DNA of 64,000 bases from Glebionis coronaria (Eukaryota; Streptophyta; Magnoliopsida; Asterales; Asteraceae): NCBI GenBank assembly GCA_025667525.1, contig CM046878.1:515972274-516036273 (forward strand), read 5' to 3'. Numbering within the stretch: position 1 is the first letter of the stretch; every line of letters starts with the position of its first letter. Below the pieces are notes generated by a model. The model was not told the origin of the DNA. It searched no databases and was given only the letters and a program-made list of their open reading frames with translations. The translations under genes and the position numbers were made by a program. Of this stretch, positions 1-10,855 are shown in pieces.

Positions 1-1089
1 AAACCTAATATTGGTTTTCTTAAACCTTTTGGTTGTCATGTAGTTGTGTTGGACACTAGTGATGCCTTACGTAAATTTAGTGCTAAAGGTGATGAAGGCT
101 ACTTTATGGGTTATTCAGTGCAGACTAAAGGATATAGGGTTTACATTAAGAAGGAAAAACGTATACTTGAAAAAGTACATGTTAGGTTTTTAGAAAGTAA
201 ACCTAGTGATCCTGAAAGTGGTCCAAATTGGTTATTTGACTTGGAACCTCTATCTAGGACTTTGAATTATATGCCTGTTACTAATCCAAACATTGTGAAG
301 GTAACTTCAAGTGTTGTGGAAGAATCAGTTGTTGATGTTTCAGGTACGCAGGTTAATGAAGAGGTTGGATCACAAGTAGACAAATCATCACCCATACTTG
401 AGTATGTCACTATTCCCATATGGACAGATGCATTTGTTGCTGCTGCTGCTGCTAGAAAGGAAAATGGTGGTCCTCAAGTATCACCAGTTAACAACATGCA
501 TGGTCTTTCAGAAGCTGACAAAGGAAAATCTGGCGCTGACAAGACAAATTCAGGCGTTGATGGCTCAAACGTTGACAGCCCTAATTCAGGCGTTGATGGC
601 TCACATGCTGACAATCTTGGTTCAGGCGTTGGCAACTCTTTTGACCATATTTTCTCTTCCAATTTTGAACAAGGTGAACCATCAAGCAGAAATGGAGAGG
701 TTCATACAGATATTGGTGATGTGATGTCTCCTGCTAAAACTAGAAGATCTCATCAGAATCTTGGAGGATTTATTGCTAATATTCACAAGAAGGTTGATAC
801 CCCTCTTGTTCAAGCATGTTTGTTTGCCTGTTTTCTGTCACAACAGGAACCTAAGAAAATTTTTTATGCTCTCAAAGAATCAAGTTGGGTGGAAGCAATG
901 CAAGATGAGCTTAACCAATTTGCTATACAGGATGTTTGGGAGTTGGTTGATTGTCCCAGACATGTCAGACCTATTGGGACAAGATGGGTTCTTAGAAACA
1001 AGAAAGATGAAAGAGACATTGTGGTCAGAAACAAGGCACGTTTAGTGGCTCAAGGATATATATACACAAGAGGAAGGGATAGACTATGA
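1..1089 (+). pseudogene. pol: C1 pol fragment: integrase C-terminal region, linker and start of reverse transcriptase
   Basis: Frame 1 is open from base 1, so the gene starts outside the window. Residues 1-75 are the copia integrase tail (FGCHVV, GYFMGYS, GYRVY). A long Ser/Asp-rich linker follows, about residues 85-260, containing the 'ADK/GVD' repeats at 513-640. RT begins with WVEAMQDELNQF (about 298), then GTRWVLRNKKDE and NKARLVAQGY. The frame is lost after 1060: a short sequence is deleted and scrambled before RT resumes at 1126, so the conserved copia block around DYEEVFAPVAR is missing. The polyprotein would supply integrase and RT in cytoplasmic particles. This copy is dead. Confidence 0.88.
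513..640 (+). repeat. C1 motif array 1 (GCTGACA/GCGTTGA type) in the pol linker
   Basis: Seven variants of GCTGACA, GCGTTGATGG or ACGTTGACAG lie at about 15-21 bp spacing. They are in frame and encode ADK, GADK, GVDG and NVDS peptides. The same motif recurs elsewhere in C1 (24397, 25084, 26341, 27046, 54437), in both coding and non-coding context. Confidence 0.75.
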
Positions 1090-1125
1090 GGAGGTGAAGA
1101 GTGCTTTACTGTCTATGCTTCCTGC

Positions 1126-1825
1126 ATGGGCTTTACTGTCTATCAAATGGATGTGAAGAGTGCTTTTCTTTATGGCACAATTGTAGAGGAGGTTTATGTA
1201 ATGCAGCCTCCTGGTTTTGAAGATTCAGAACATACAGACAAGGTGTATAGAGTCAAGAAAGCTATGTATGGACTTCATCAAGCCCCAAGAGCATGGTATG
1301 GAACATTGTCCACCTATCTGGTGGAAAATGGATTCAAAAGGGGCACCATAGACCAGACCTTATTTACAAAGAAGACTGGTAAGGATGTCTTACTTGTTCT
1401 GGTTTATGTGGAGGATATCATCTTTGGTTCATCAAACCCAAAGATGAGTGAAGACTTTTCCAAGCTTATGACAGATAAATTCAAGATGAGTGCAATGGGG
1501 GAGATGAACTTCTTTCTAGGGTTACAAGTTCAGTAGAAAGAAGATGGTATCTTCATCTCTCAAGATAAATATGTGGCAGAAATCTTGAAGAAGTTTGGAT
1601 TTTCTCCACATGAAAAAAGGTCTAGTACTCCTATGGATAGAGAACACCCTTGGGGAAAAGTTGGTGATGGAAAAGATGTGGATGTCAGGCACTATAGATC
1701 AATGATTGGTTCATTGATGTGTCTCACAGCCTCAAGACCTGACATTATGTTTGCTGTGTGTGCATGTGCACGCCATCAAGTGACTCCCAAAGTGTGTCAT
1801 CTTCATGCTTTCAAGAGAATCTTTA
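1126..1825 (+). pseudogene. pol: C1 reverse transcriptase core, interrupted by G1
   Basis: MGFTVYQMDVKSAFLYG is the copia RT motif carrying the first catalytic Asp. It is followed by VYVMQPPGFED, MYGLHQAPRAWY and YVEDIIFGSSNP. The catalytic pair normally reads YVDD; here it is YVED (codon GAG, about 1408-1419), a change expected to cripple polymerisation. A TAG at 1534-1536 breaks the same frame, which then continues as KEDGIF...DKYVAEILKKFGF and RSMIGSLMCLTASRPDI, a conserved RT-RNase H connection. The coding sequence stops at 1825, where G1 is inserted, and resumes at 23773 in a compatible frame. Confidence 0.9.
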
Positions 1826-2653
1826 TGTAAAACCCGCATGCTTTTACCATGCATAGTACCCTTAGGATCGTACGTACTAGTTAAAACTTTCCTAATATAG
1901 CATGATTACGATTACGTGTTAGGAGTTTACGTATTACGTACGTGTTAGAACAAATAAGTATTTACTATGCACGATCACGTAATAGTTATTTAACAATAAT
2001 TAATCACGAACATGCGATCATGAAATCATGAACGTAATTATACACGAACTATTATTAATTACGTATATATATTTATTACGAGTGTAATTAAATATATTAG
2101 ATCATGGTATTTACGTAACGAGAACATTTAAAACAAGAACGTAAATAATCACAAACGAGTAACTAAATAACGAGACACGGAAAAAGGTACGGGTACCTCA
2201 AGTGGGGTCCCTACCCGCGGCCAAACAAGGACAAATGGGCCATGCCCATTTGTCAAATTTACTAAAGGGGGTTTTTACTTTTTACACTACACAAAATAAC
2301 TTTACAAAAGATTTCAAGAAAAACCTAAAACCCTCCTTCTTCCTTGTTCTTTGTGCCGCCACCCTAAAACCACTATACAAGGTGATTTTTGATCTTTGAT
2401 CTTGAAGATTTGGTGATTGATCGTGTTTGTTCTTCGTTCTCTTGATCCACGAGTTCGGTAAATCCTTTTCTTTTAATTTAATCTTTTTATTAATTATGAA
2501 CATGTTATGTTTTTATAAAAACATAATAATTAATCATAGATATAACATGTTTTGGTGTTAAATTAAATCAAAGGGTTGTTCTTAAGGGGTGTTTGTTTTG
2601 GCCGCAGGCTGCAACCGAACCCGAAGGGGTTTCGGTTTGCCAAGCCGACCACC

Positions 2654-2675
2654 ACCAAGACCATATGGTCTTGGT
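2654..2675. repeat. Perfect 22-bp palindrome in G1 5' LTR
   Basis: The left arm ACCAAGACCAT is followed at once by its reverse complement. G4 carries an equivalent hairpin (61500-61521) with a compensated base-pair change. The segment is missing from the G1 3' LTR. Confidence 0.85.
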
Positions 2676-3207
2676 TGGTGCGTGTGGATCCCACGGCAGC
2701 AAGGGAAACACGGGGTACCCCGAGTTGGTTCGGGGTACGGTGTCGATTCATGTCCGGTTCATGTTTTTTAGCCTAGATCCGGTTCATGGTGTATGTTAGT
2801 TTTTATGTTTATGAACTTATGTTAAAATTAAATTAATAAAATGATGTGATTAATTTAGTAACATGACTTAGGTTATTTAATTATTAATGATCATGAAATT
2901 ATTTTAACCTAAGTATTTATATTTTTAAGACTTATAATTAATTAATTATTTTAAAAACCATGGATATAATTAATTAATTAACATGACTTAGGTTATATTA
3001 TTAATATATAATAATACATATTTTAACCTAAGTATTTAACTTATTTAATTAAAAACATGTTATACTTTAATTAAATATTATAACCTATAGTTTAATTAAA
3101 TTACATGAAATAATTATTAAACTATACAATATACCATATGACTTAGAAAATAATCATGAAAAACACTTAGGCTTATATACTTAGCTTATTTAAACAGCTT
3201 ATTTCTA

Positions 3208-3550
3208 ATTATGGAAACTTTCTATTTTTAGAAACTTAATTAAATAAGGCAGCTAATCTATTTATGGAAACCAGCTATTTTTAGAAACTTATTTATTTCA
3301 GGCAGCTAATCTATTTATGGAAACTTATTTACTTAAGGCAACTAATCTATTTATGGAAACTTTCTATTTTTAGAAACTTATCTATTTTAAGCAGTAAATC
3401 TATTTTTGGAAACTTTCTAATTTTGGAAACTTTCTATTTTTGGAAACTTTCTATTTTTGGTAACTTTCTATTTTTGGAAACTTTCTATTTTTGGAAATTT
3501 TCTATTTTTTGAAACTTTCTATTTTAGGAAACCTACTATTTTTGGAAAGT
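3208..3550. repeat. 17-bp minisatellite in G1 5' LTR (TTTCTATTTTTGGAAAC units)
   Basis: Roughly fifteen degenerate units of TTTCTATTTTTGGAAAC follow one another, mixed early on with AGGCAGCTAATCTATTTATGG units. The same array is in the 3' LTR (22146-22515) with a different number of units, and a shorter one is in G4 (60568-60760). Confidence 0.85.
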
Positions 3551-4844
3551 TACTTATTATTACACAGTAAGTATAATAACACATGAAATACCAGAAATAC
3601 TTAATCAGATTAAACAGAATATAAGATTTAATACAGTTTTAGGCTTTAAAACGGTAAGACCTGGTAAGAACACATAAAATAAGCTAAGACATGACATAAA
3701 ACCAGCTACGTATTTAGTAAGCAGATACTTATTCATGTACGTATTTATGTAGCACTAGTGATTCGGAAGTAGGATTCTCGCAGTTCGTCTTTCTCGTTCA
3801 CTGGACATAAGGTACGGATTCCCGTCCTTTCAGTATGGACATTCTTTCCTTATTAGGTTTCCCCGTATGCAGCCAACTGTTTTCCCGTAGTATAAGTTAT
3901 GATTTTGATTGCTTATGTTTAATTAAGATTACCTATAGCCATATACATGCATGACCAGTTTCACCTAGTTATGGAGGTACCATAACCATAACATTAGAGG
4001 CACTGATGTTATGACTTCACCACGGCGGAGTGATTGCTCGTGGCGTCCCTTCAGCTTTTGGCCATTTATTTATATTTATCATGTGGGGCGTATGGGTTCA
4101 TCCTAGTTACATGTTTTTATTCAAGATTACATGGTGAATGATGTGTCGTTGATAGTATATGTGATAATTTGAGATTACGTTATAGGGTAAATTAGAAAAT
4201 TACCTTTAGGAAAAAGTAATAGACTAATTTTACCAATGACGAATTCAATTAAACACGTGAATGAACCAAGTTCGTTGTACACGAAGATCGAGTGAATTTG
4301 AGACGTTTTGCTTTGATTTGGACAATCGATTTGAATTTGGTTTTTGGTTTTTATTCTAAAATTACTCCTACAATTTTTACCTAAGTGCATGAATTGTAAA
4401 CCCGTATTAAATCTAAAAAAATAAAAACCATTTAAAATTTAGACTATTTAAAAAATCTATTTTAAACTAATTTAAAAATTATTTAAAATTTTAAACTAAT
4501 TTAATCTATTCTTGAAGAAAACATAAGCTAATTTAAAATTTTACTTTTACAAAATCTATTTAAAACAATTTTATTTAAAACAAAATTAATTAAAACTAAT
4601 CTATTTAAAATCTAATTTAAATTTCTAAAATTAATAAAATTAATTTTTATTTTTTTTATATTTTTTTTATTTAGTTTTATTAAAATATTTATTTAAACTA
4701 ATATTAAATGGACTTTTATTTATAAAAGTTATTAATGATTTAATTAGACTTAATGAAATATTAAAAGTAAATACAAGCATTTAAAAACTGTCAATCTAAG
4801 TGAAGCATTTAATAAATTTTGAACGAAATGTATTAACAAGAAAC

Positions 4845-4910
4845 ATGGCTAGAGCAGCTGGCTATCACGCTGGTCTACAAGGTGCAGGTCTCGAGTTCGA
4901 GACCTGCAAG
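4845..4910 (+). other. tRNA-like sequence in G2 LTR, antisense to the element
   Basis: TGGCTAGAGCAGCTGG resembles a pol III A box and D arm, and GAGTTCGAGACC resembles a B box and T loop, with spacing close to a tRNA. An 11-bp inverted repeat (4884-4894 with 4897-4907) surrounds the B box. The middle is a little like tRNA-Val. I could not fold a full cloverleaf, so this is a tRNA-derived relic at best. Confidence 0.4.
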
Positions 4911-6420
4911 TGACAAATTTTGGTATTATTTTTTCTGGAATTAGATTTTGATTAAAACTACAAACCAAACACCCCCAGTTCGTGAGTACAGCCAAATTCG
5001 CATAGTAAATTAAAAGAAACAGAAAGACAGACTAAAATCTCTCAGTAAAAAAGCAGTAAAGATTAAGATGCCATAACTAAGCCTAAATATCCTATAAACG
5101 AACAGTAAATAACAGACTACTGGGTCAAAACATACATGCGACTAAGAAACATTCTCAAAGATAATCAGACACCATATCTGCTATTTTGTAAATCAAATAG
5201 ATAAAAAAACTAAACCAAAATCATCTAAAAACAGATTAATATCAGATAAGTTGACAGCAAACAAAAATCGAACAAAAATCAAATTAGTACAAAGATATAA
5301 CCAAATCAAGCCTCAAATCTAACTAGGACTTAACAATTCTGATTAATAAACATTCAGCAAGTGAACAAAATCAGAGTAAACTAATAGCAAACGTCATAGT
5401 AATTAATTAAACCAATTCAAATCAAATTCAACTTCATACTTCATCAAATCCAAAAATATATAAAATCAGTTCTAACACTAAATCAAGTAATCATCAGATT
5501 TGTATCTGCAAGCAGATTCGACTTATGACTTCTTCAGGCAGCAACATAAATGAAAACAGATTAAAAGAATACTTAATATAACAAGGAAAATGGTAGCGAT
5601 TACATTATCACAGCAACGATTTAACGAGATCCTAACCACCGGCTTACTTTTAATTCCTCTTAACAACCTACAGTAACACACGAACACAGAAACCAGCAGC
5701 ACTAAACTGATTATTAAACTACCTCAAACTCATATTCATATAACACATATAACACAAATATCAGATTAAAGGAATAACACATATAACAGTCAAAGTTAAA
5801 ATTCATAAATCTAAACAAAACAGTAAGCAATTTCACATATAACATGTTAACTCAAATATCTAATTATACTAACTTTATAAAAATAACTAAGCCTAACCAT
5901 TTTGGAGAATCCCGTTGAGATGAAGGTAAGCGCTGAGCTTCCTTAGACTCGACACCATTCAATTCGACCGCCGATTAAAATACTTCGAACCAAGATAAAC
6001 ATCACGAACTTATTCATGAACAAGCAGCTTTAATGACTTTGAACAACTAATTAATCTCGGACCACCATCATGGTTTGAATCGAACAGATCATTCAATCCA
6101 ACAAATATATTAAAGCTTAACAGTAGTTAAACTTATTATCCCTATCTTTAATTCAATCACTCACAACAGCTTATAGATTAAGCTTATATGAGAAACTCAA
6201 TGTTATAGTGCATAAAATCAGTAGAATACGATTATGACTAAACAAACAAAACAATTCGAGAATAATGAGAAATGAACAGTGGATCAAATTCGAAACTGAA
6301 ATTACTTTTATTACTTTAACCGAAAATTCATTACAAAGTTTATAAAATAAATTCTAAAACTATTTCTACATTATAACATTAAAAACTAAGAAAGGGATGA
6401 ATACAATGAAAAATAAGGGG

Positions 6421-6430
6421 GTTTTTATAG
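6421..6430 (-). promoter_or_regulatory. Probable TATA box of G2 LTR promoter (left copy)
   Basis: On the minus strand the sequence reads CTATAAAAACCCCC, a good plant TATA box. It would put the transcript start near 6395, giving a U3 of about 0.9 kb and a long R-U5. Confidence 0.5.
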
Positions 6431-7301
6431 TTGAACCCGATAGCATCTTCCTTGGCATATTCGAATCTTCATTCTTCTCTTTCTTCACTTGATTCGGTCT
6501 TGATTCAATGTATCAGCCCATTCTGTTATTATCTTGATGATGTGGAAGGTTTTTATTGGATGGATTTGGATGATTGAGGTGTTTCAACCAGTAGTCTGCT
6601 GCTACGTAGCCTTGATCTTCCACTATCTCTTCCGAAATCAAAGGGGAATTTATTCCCACTCGTGTGCAACACACGAGTTTATCAAAACCCCCTTATTAAT
6701 TTTAGATAATTAACAGTGTGGTAAAATTAGGGTTTTGAGGAATAGTGTTTTATTTTTACAGATACATTGAAGAAGAAAGATAAAGGTGAGAAGAGAGAGT
6801 ATCGAAAAAAATGTGTGAGATAAGAAAAACGTTTGTGGTGGATAAATGAAGGTTGACCAATATAAAGTTTAATAAACTTTATATAACCGTTCCAAAATTG
6901 TTGTCCAAATGGGCTTTTAGAGTCCAAAGAACTCTCTCCATTTTGCAAATGAATAGGCATGGCCCAATTTACTCCATTCGTTTGTTAAAACTTCCAAATT
7001 GGGCCATTTTGAATTTTCAAACAACACAAAATACTATCTTGAATCTTAAATGGGCTTTTGAGCCCATTTACTCCATTGTGGGACCCACTTGACCCATAAA
7101 CTCGAGAAATGATGAAATCCGCTAAAGTCGAGCTCGATTTTGGCTTCTTCAAACTCGTGCCGGTTTTTGTCGGTTTTCGCGAACTTGGTACCTACACACA
7201 TTCAAACAAGAAACAAGCATATACAAGGCATTTTTGTTACATTTCATGCATAATTTCATTGTTTTAAGATACAAATGATATGAGTAATTACACTCATATC
7301 A

Positions 7302-7314
7302 AATTCCCCCATGC
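7302..7314 (-). other. G2 polypurine tract
   Basis: On the minus strand, GCATGGGGGAATT abuts the LTR, as expected for plus-strand DNA priming. It is one of several TTAGCATGGGGG copies in this element. Confidence 0.8.
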
Positions 7315-9300
7315 TAAGCAATTGCCGTGTCCTCACGCAATGATAGAATAAAACATTAACTACACCATTATTCAACCTATGACACTTTATTTTGCAAAGA
7401 CATAATGTATTGCTTTCATTATTCGAAAAATAACTTTTAGGATCATAAAACTCAAATAGATTTCCTCGACTTTTCACTTTTCCATGCCAAGTGCAAAAAA
7501 AAGATCCTTGTTATTATAAGTTGGCAAACTAACACGAATTTATGTGGGCCAATTATTCACTTAGACTCCCTTATTCCTAGGTGTATCTCTTATATTTTAT
7601 TGTTGTCTTGAATGATCACGAGGATGCATTGTTGACTTATTTCGATAACTTATTAGGCCGAAAATAAAGTGAACGATTTAATCAATAGTTAGCTAAAGGA
7701 CAAAATCTTTTAAAACTGCTTCTCGGGACTTCATAAAGTTCATATCTTGGCATAACTTGCTTCGCGATTTGAGACATTTCTCGGACCGATATCTGGCAGC
7801 GACTTTATACTTCAAACCTTGAGAGACGTTCATGAAATAATGGTCTTCTCTTCATATAGGAATTTCTTCACTTGATGTTTTGAGAGATTCATACTTGGAC
7901 CACGACTTCTTCATTTTTCTCCAATCTTTATTTGGGATTTTGATATACAACGATCCGCCTCCTTTTTGGACTTGGCTTCATTTATCCTCATACCTTGTTA
8001 GGGCCTTTTTGGATAGACTTCTCCATGACTTTTGGGGAGTTTTTGCTTTTCGTCGTGTGTCTCGATCCTTCATATTGATTTTTGATAAATGATTCTTCAC
8101 ATCACTTGAGATCTTTAGCAATAAAATATAGCCCTCATGTCTTGTTAGGACCTTTTTGGAATCGCCAATCTTCGCATCCCGCTTCAACAAGTTATGCCTT
8201 GGCTATGAACTCTAATCCATACCGAGCAACTTTTAAACGATCTTGGGCTAGAAGCTAAGTAACTTTTCAAATCGTTCAACCTTATTTATTGAAGATAAAT
8301 TTATTAGCAAGCGATGGGAGAATAGGCTTATAATTAACTCACATAAATTTCCGAAAGAATACCAAACTTATAATTATTCTCTATATCATCTCTTGTTCTC
8401 CATATTGTAAAATTTCAAAAATGTGAAATCAATGGATACTTAGCCTATTAAATCAAAGTTTTGGGTTTTCAAGTCATCTATAGGATCTTGCATCTTCTTA
8501 TACTCTTTCAAGTTTTAGAATTTGCGTTTTAAAGTTCCCTTGATAGACAACTTTCTAGGATCAATTATAGGAGCTTGCGAAAAGTTCTTGTTCTTAACTC
8601 GTATGAATTAAGACTTTCGTGTTTTAACGCTCCCTATATAATAGCCTAGCAAAACTTAATTCAAATACGTTAAGGAAAAGCTAAGGTTAAAAACCGAGTC
8701 GAGTAAAAAACTATTCTTATTTTCACCAACAGAAAGCCTACATTTGTGTCAAAAGCACTTATTTTATTTATTAAAACATAAAAATAACACTAAAAATTTA
8801 AAATTTTATTAAAAAATGAGAAAAACAATACGTTTGGACACGACAAGAGCAATTGCAAGCGATTATATCGATTGACTCCCCCATGCTAAAACCAAACATT
8901 GTCCTCAATGTTTCTTAGCTCAAGAGTAACACCCCCTTGCTAAGACACGAAGAGTCTAATGCAAAATCCTAGCATGGAAAGAGCACGCAAATCTATAAGC
9001 CGTTTATTAATTATGCTTCAAGATAAAACGTTAGTCGATAAAAATTAAGGGATAGAAAGTGTGCCCCTTTTTGGCATTCAAATAATGGAAGATCAAGTGA
9101 ACCGACAAAAACCAAACACGAGAGTCTTCAATAATAAGGGTCGTACCTAAGATTCACAACACAACAAAACACGAGCACGAGCTTGAAAGATCAAGCCTTA
9201 TTAGTGTTAGAAAATAGAAAGAATATAGAATGTATGGGACTCCCACACAAGGCACCTCGTTTTTGTTCACCGAGTCATGAGCTCGACTCGATCCCCGCAT
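7315..9300 (-). other. G2 3' non-coding region
   Basis: No convincing reading frame is present. Further PPT-like copies lie at about 8874-8890 and 8931-8946 (minus strand). Stretches resemble the G3 3' non-coding region (40849-42740), for example a region with GTGCC..GTG.GGGAG..CCAT and one with GAAAATAAGA..TTTTGACTCGA, showing the two families share this part. Confidence 0.7.
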
Positions 9301-9621
9301 TCATTGGTCCTTAGGGAAAAAGGTGAAAACCGGCATATTGGAATAAAATCCAACATAAAGTACGATGCCGGGGTCAAAGATCTCATCCTCATTGTTGGAT
9401 GACAAACGAAAGGATAAAACTCCAACACAAATCTCTAATAAGAGATGGTAGTCACAAATAATGGTGTGGATGTAGCATGCTCCCCGAGATAAACTCGCAC
9501 CAAAAAGTCTTTCAATTATTGCATCGGTGAAAGGCCGAGATTTCCCTAAATCAACGATTCCGGGGTCGAATACCTCGTCCTCGGTGGAGAAAGGAAAGGA
9601 TAACACGGTGTCATCCCCCAT
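9301..9621 (-). pseudogene. G2 acidic ORF, C-terminal end in a shifted frame
   Basis: The frame reads FSTEDEVFDPGIVDLGKSR near its start and ends FYSNMPVFTFFPKDQ. G3 has the near-identical FSTEDEIFDPGIAYIGKSR at 40574-40630, so this is the true C-terminus of the 9546-10706 ORF, joined to it by a frameshift near 9600-9625. A second 'NEDEIFDPGI' copy follows. Function unknown; a hydrophobic stretch lies between the two copies. Confidence 0.65.
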
Positions 9622-10706
9622 GCTAATCCTAAATCATATGAAGCACATGGTAATGGTGGGATAAAAATCTCATCCATAGTGGAATAAACATTCTTTGCTT
9701 TAATGACCATTTCACCCTTAGAAATGTGATCAATCGGGTCATGGTACTCAATATGAGACACTTGAAAAACCCGCACATTAAGGTCAAAGTGGGTGGGAGG
9801 AGGACTTGGGACAAAATCATCATCAAGTAAATTCTCTAAAAAGAGAGCGTCCCCCTCCGGGTCGATATCATCAACACCCGGTGGTATTGAATCATGAGAA
9901 GCAAGAAAAGTATCAATCTCCTCCATAAGCGGATCACTATCCTCAACGGGAATAGGAGATGGAGAGAAAGACTTGGCATTAGGCTTATAATTCAAAGCCT
10001 CGATCCTAGAAATGAGAAGATAGACGTTTGATAACTTCTCACGAAGAATCACGTCTTCCACATCTAAATGAGTAAGTTCATCGGAGAACTTCTCAAGGAT
10101 CAGAATAGTCAAATCAACTTCATTTCCCGATGGAAATGGGTCTAAAAGAGCAAGTTCAAAAGTGAACTTCTTAAAAATCGGATCACTATCATCCTCATTT
10201 CCCGGTGGAAATGGGTTAAGAAGAGTAGATTCATCGGTAAACCCCTCAAAATCCGAATCGTGAATATCATATTTATAAGAAAGTTCATCGGAGAACTCCT
10301 CATTAGAAAATTCACTAGAAGTAGAATCATCCTCAAAATCTTCATTTCCATCACAATTTTCATCATTAGAATTGGAGAAAATATCAAAGTAAATGGAAGA
10401 AGTCGAGTCATCACAATGTGGCAAATCACACATCTCATTGGAAATACCGTCAAACTCTCTTGGCTTTTGGACAAGTATAGTGCTAATATGCTCGTCCCCC
10501 TTGCTAAGAGAATTTTCGAGTTCCACGGTGGAAGAATCATGAATAGGAGTGGTGATGTCATGAGAGATTTCCTCATCATCTAGGATGGGAGAATCCTCGG
10601 GCTCAATAGCCGGCAAGATACGAATAGGAAGCACGATTGCACTAGAGGAAGGATGTAGAGCAATAAGATCTCTCAAAGAAATACCACTATCCTCGTCATC
10701 ATCCAA
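9546..10706 (-). CDS. G2 acidic Asp/Glu/Ser-rich ORF of unknown function
   Basis: 386 residues rich in D, E, S and P, with repeated EEFSDEL, NPFPPGNEDDSDP and DPFPSGNEVD segments, then DVILREKLSNVYLLISRIEAL (a possible short helix) and PIPVEDSDPLMEEIDTFL. No enzymatic motif is seen. The pattern resembles retroelement-linked proteins I recall from Asteraceae genomes. It was probably continuous upstream with the 10856-11539 ORF, since the 10707-10855 stretch encodes a charged helical segment (KIQEEEKYLANREIE) broken by a stop, and downstream with the 9301-9621 frame. The last residues, after SYDLGLA, are likely out of frame. Function not known. Confidence 0.6.
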   Translation of the reverse strand: MDDDEDSGISLRDLIALHPSSSAIVLPIRILPAIEPEDSPILDDEEISHDITTPIHDSSTVELENSLSKGDEHISTILVQKPREFDGISNEMCDLPHCDDSTSSIYFDIFSNSNDENCDGNEDFEDDSTSSEFSNEEFSDELSYKYDIHDSDFEGFTDESTLLNPFPPGNEDDSDPIFKKFTFELALLDPFPSGNEVDLTILILEKFSDELTHLDVEDVILREKLSNVYLLISRIEALNYKPNAKSFSPSPIPVEDSDPLMEEIDTFLASHDSIPPGVDDIDPEGDALFLENLLDDDFVPSPPPTHFDLNVRVFQVSHIEYHDPIDHISKGEMVIKAKNVYSTMDEIFIPPLPCASYDLGLAWGMTPCYPFLSPPRTRYSTPESLI

Positions 10707-10855
10707 AAGAAGAGAACGCTCGATTTCACGATTAGCAAGATATTTTTCTTCCTCTTGAATTTTTTCTTTCTTTCAAATTTCAATGCTTAATCCATTATAA
10801 TCGTGCGAAAGTTGTCTAATCTTAAGTTCACAATCTCTTTTAAATCCCTCATCAA

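Larger units (their letters stand above)
1826..4138 (+). repeat. G1 5' LTR, first part
   Basis: Starts TGTAAAACCCGCATGC, the same as the 3' LTR start at 20874. It is colinear with 20874-23109 of the 3' LTR until G2 interrupts at 4139, and the rest is at 14878-15540. It contains a 22-bp palindrome (2654) and a minisatellite (3208). Short ORFs in it (for example 2202-2399 and 2593-2799) show no recognisable protein. Confidence 0.93.
4139..7301 (-). repeat. G2 3' LTR (left copy)
   Basis: In plus-strand terms it starts TGATGTGTCGTTGATAG and ends CACTCATATCA, matching 11705-14877 almost base for base. It contains a tRNA-like stretch on the plus strand (4845) and a TATA box on the minus strand (6421). 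No coding potential is recognised. Confidence 0.93.

Noticed and set aside
4845..4910. Functional tRNA gene
   Set aside because: A and B boxes are present but I cannot fold a regular cloverleaf, and the copy sits in an LTR; called tRNA-like only.
7880..8190. Overlapping ORFs on both strands near 8 kb
   Set aside because: They are in the G2 3' non-coding region; the similar part of G3 has no such ORF.
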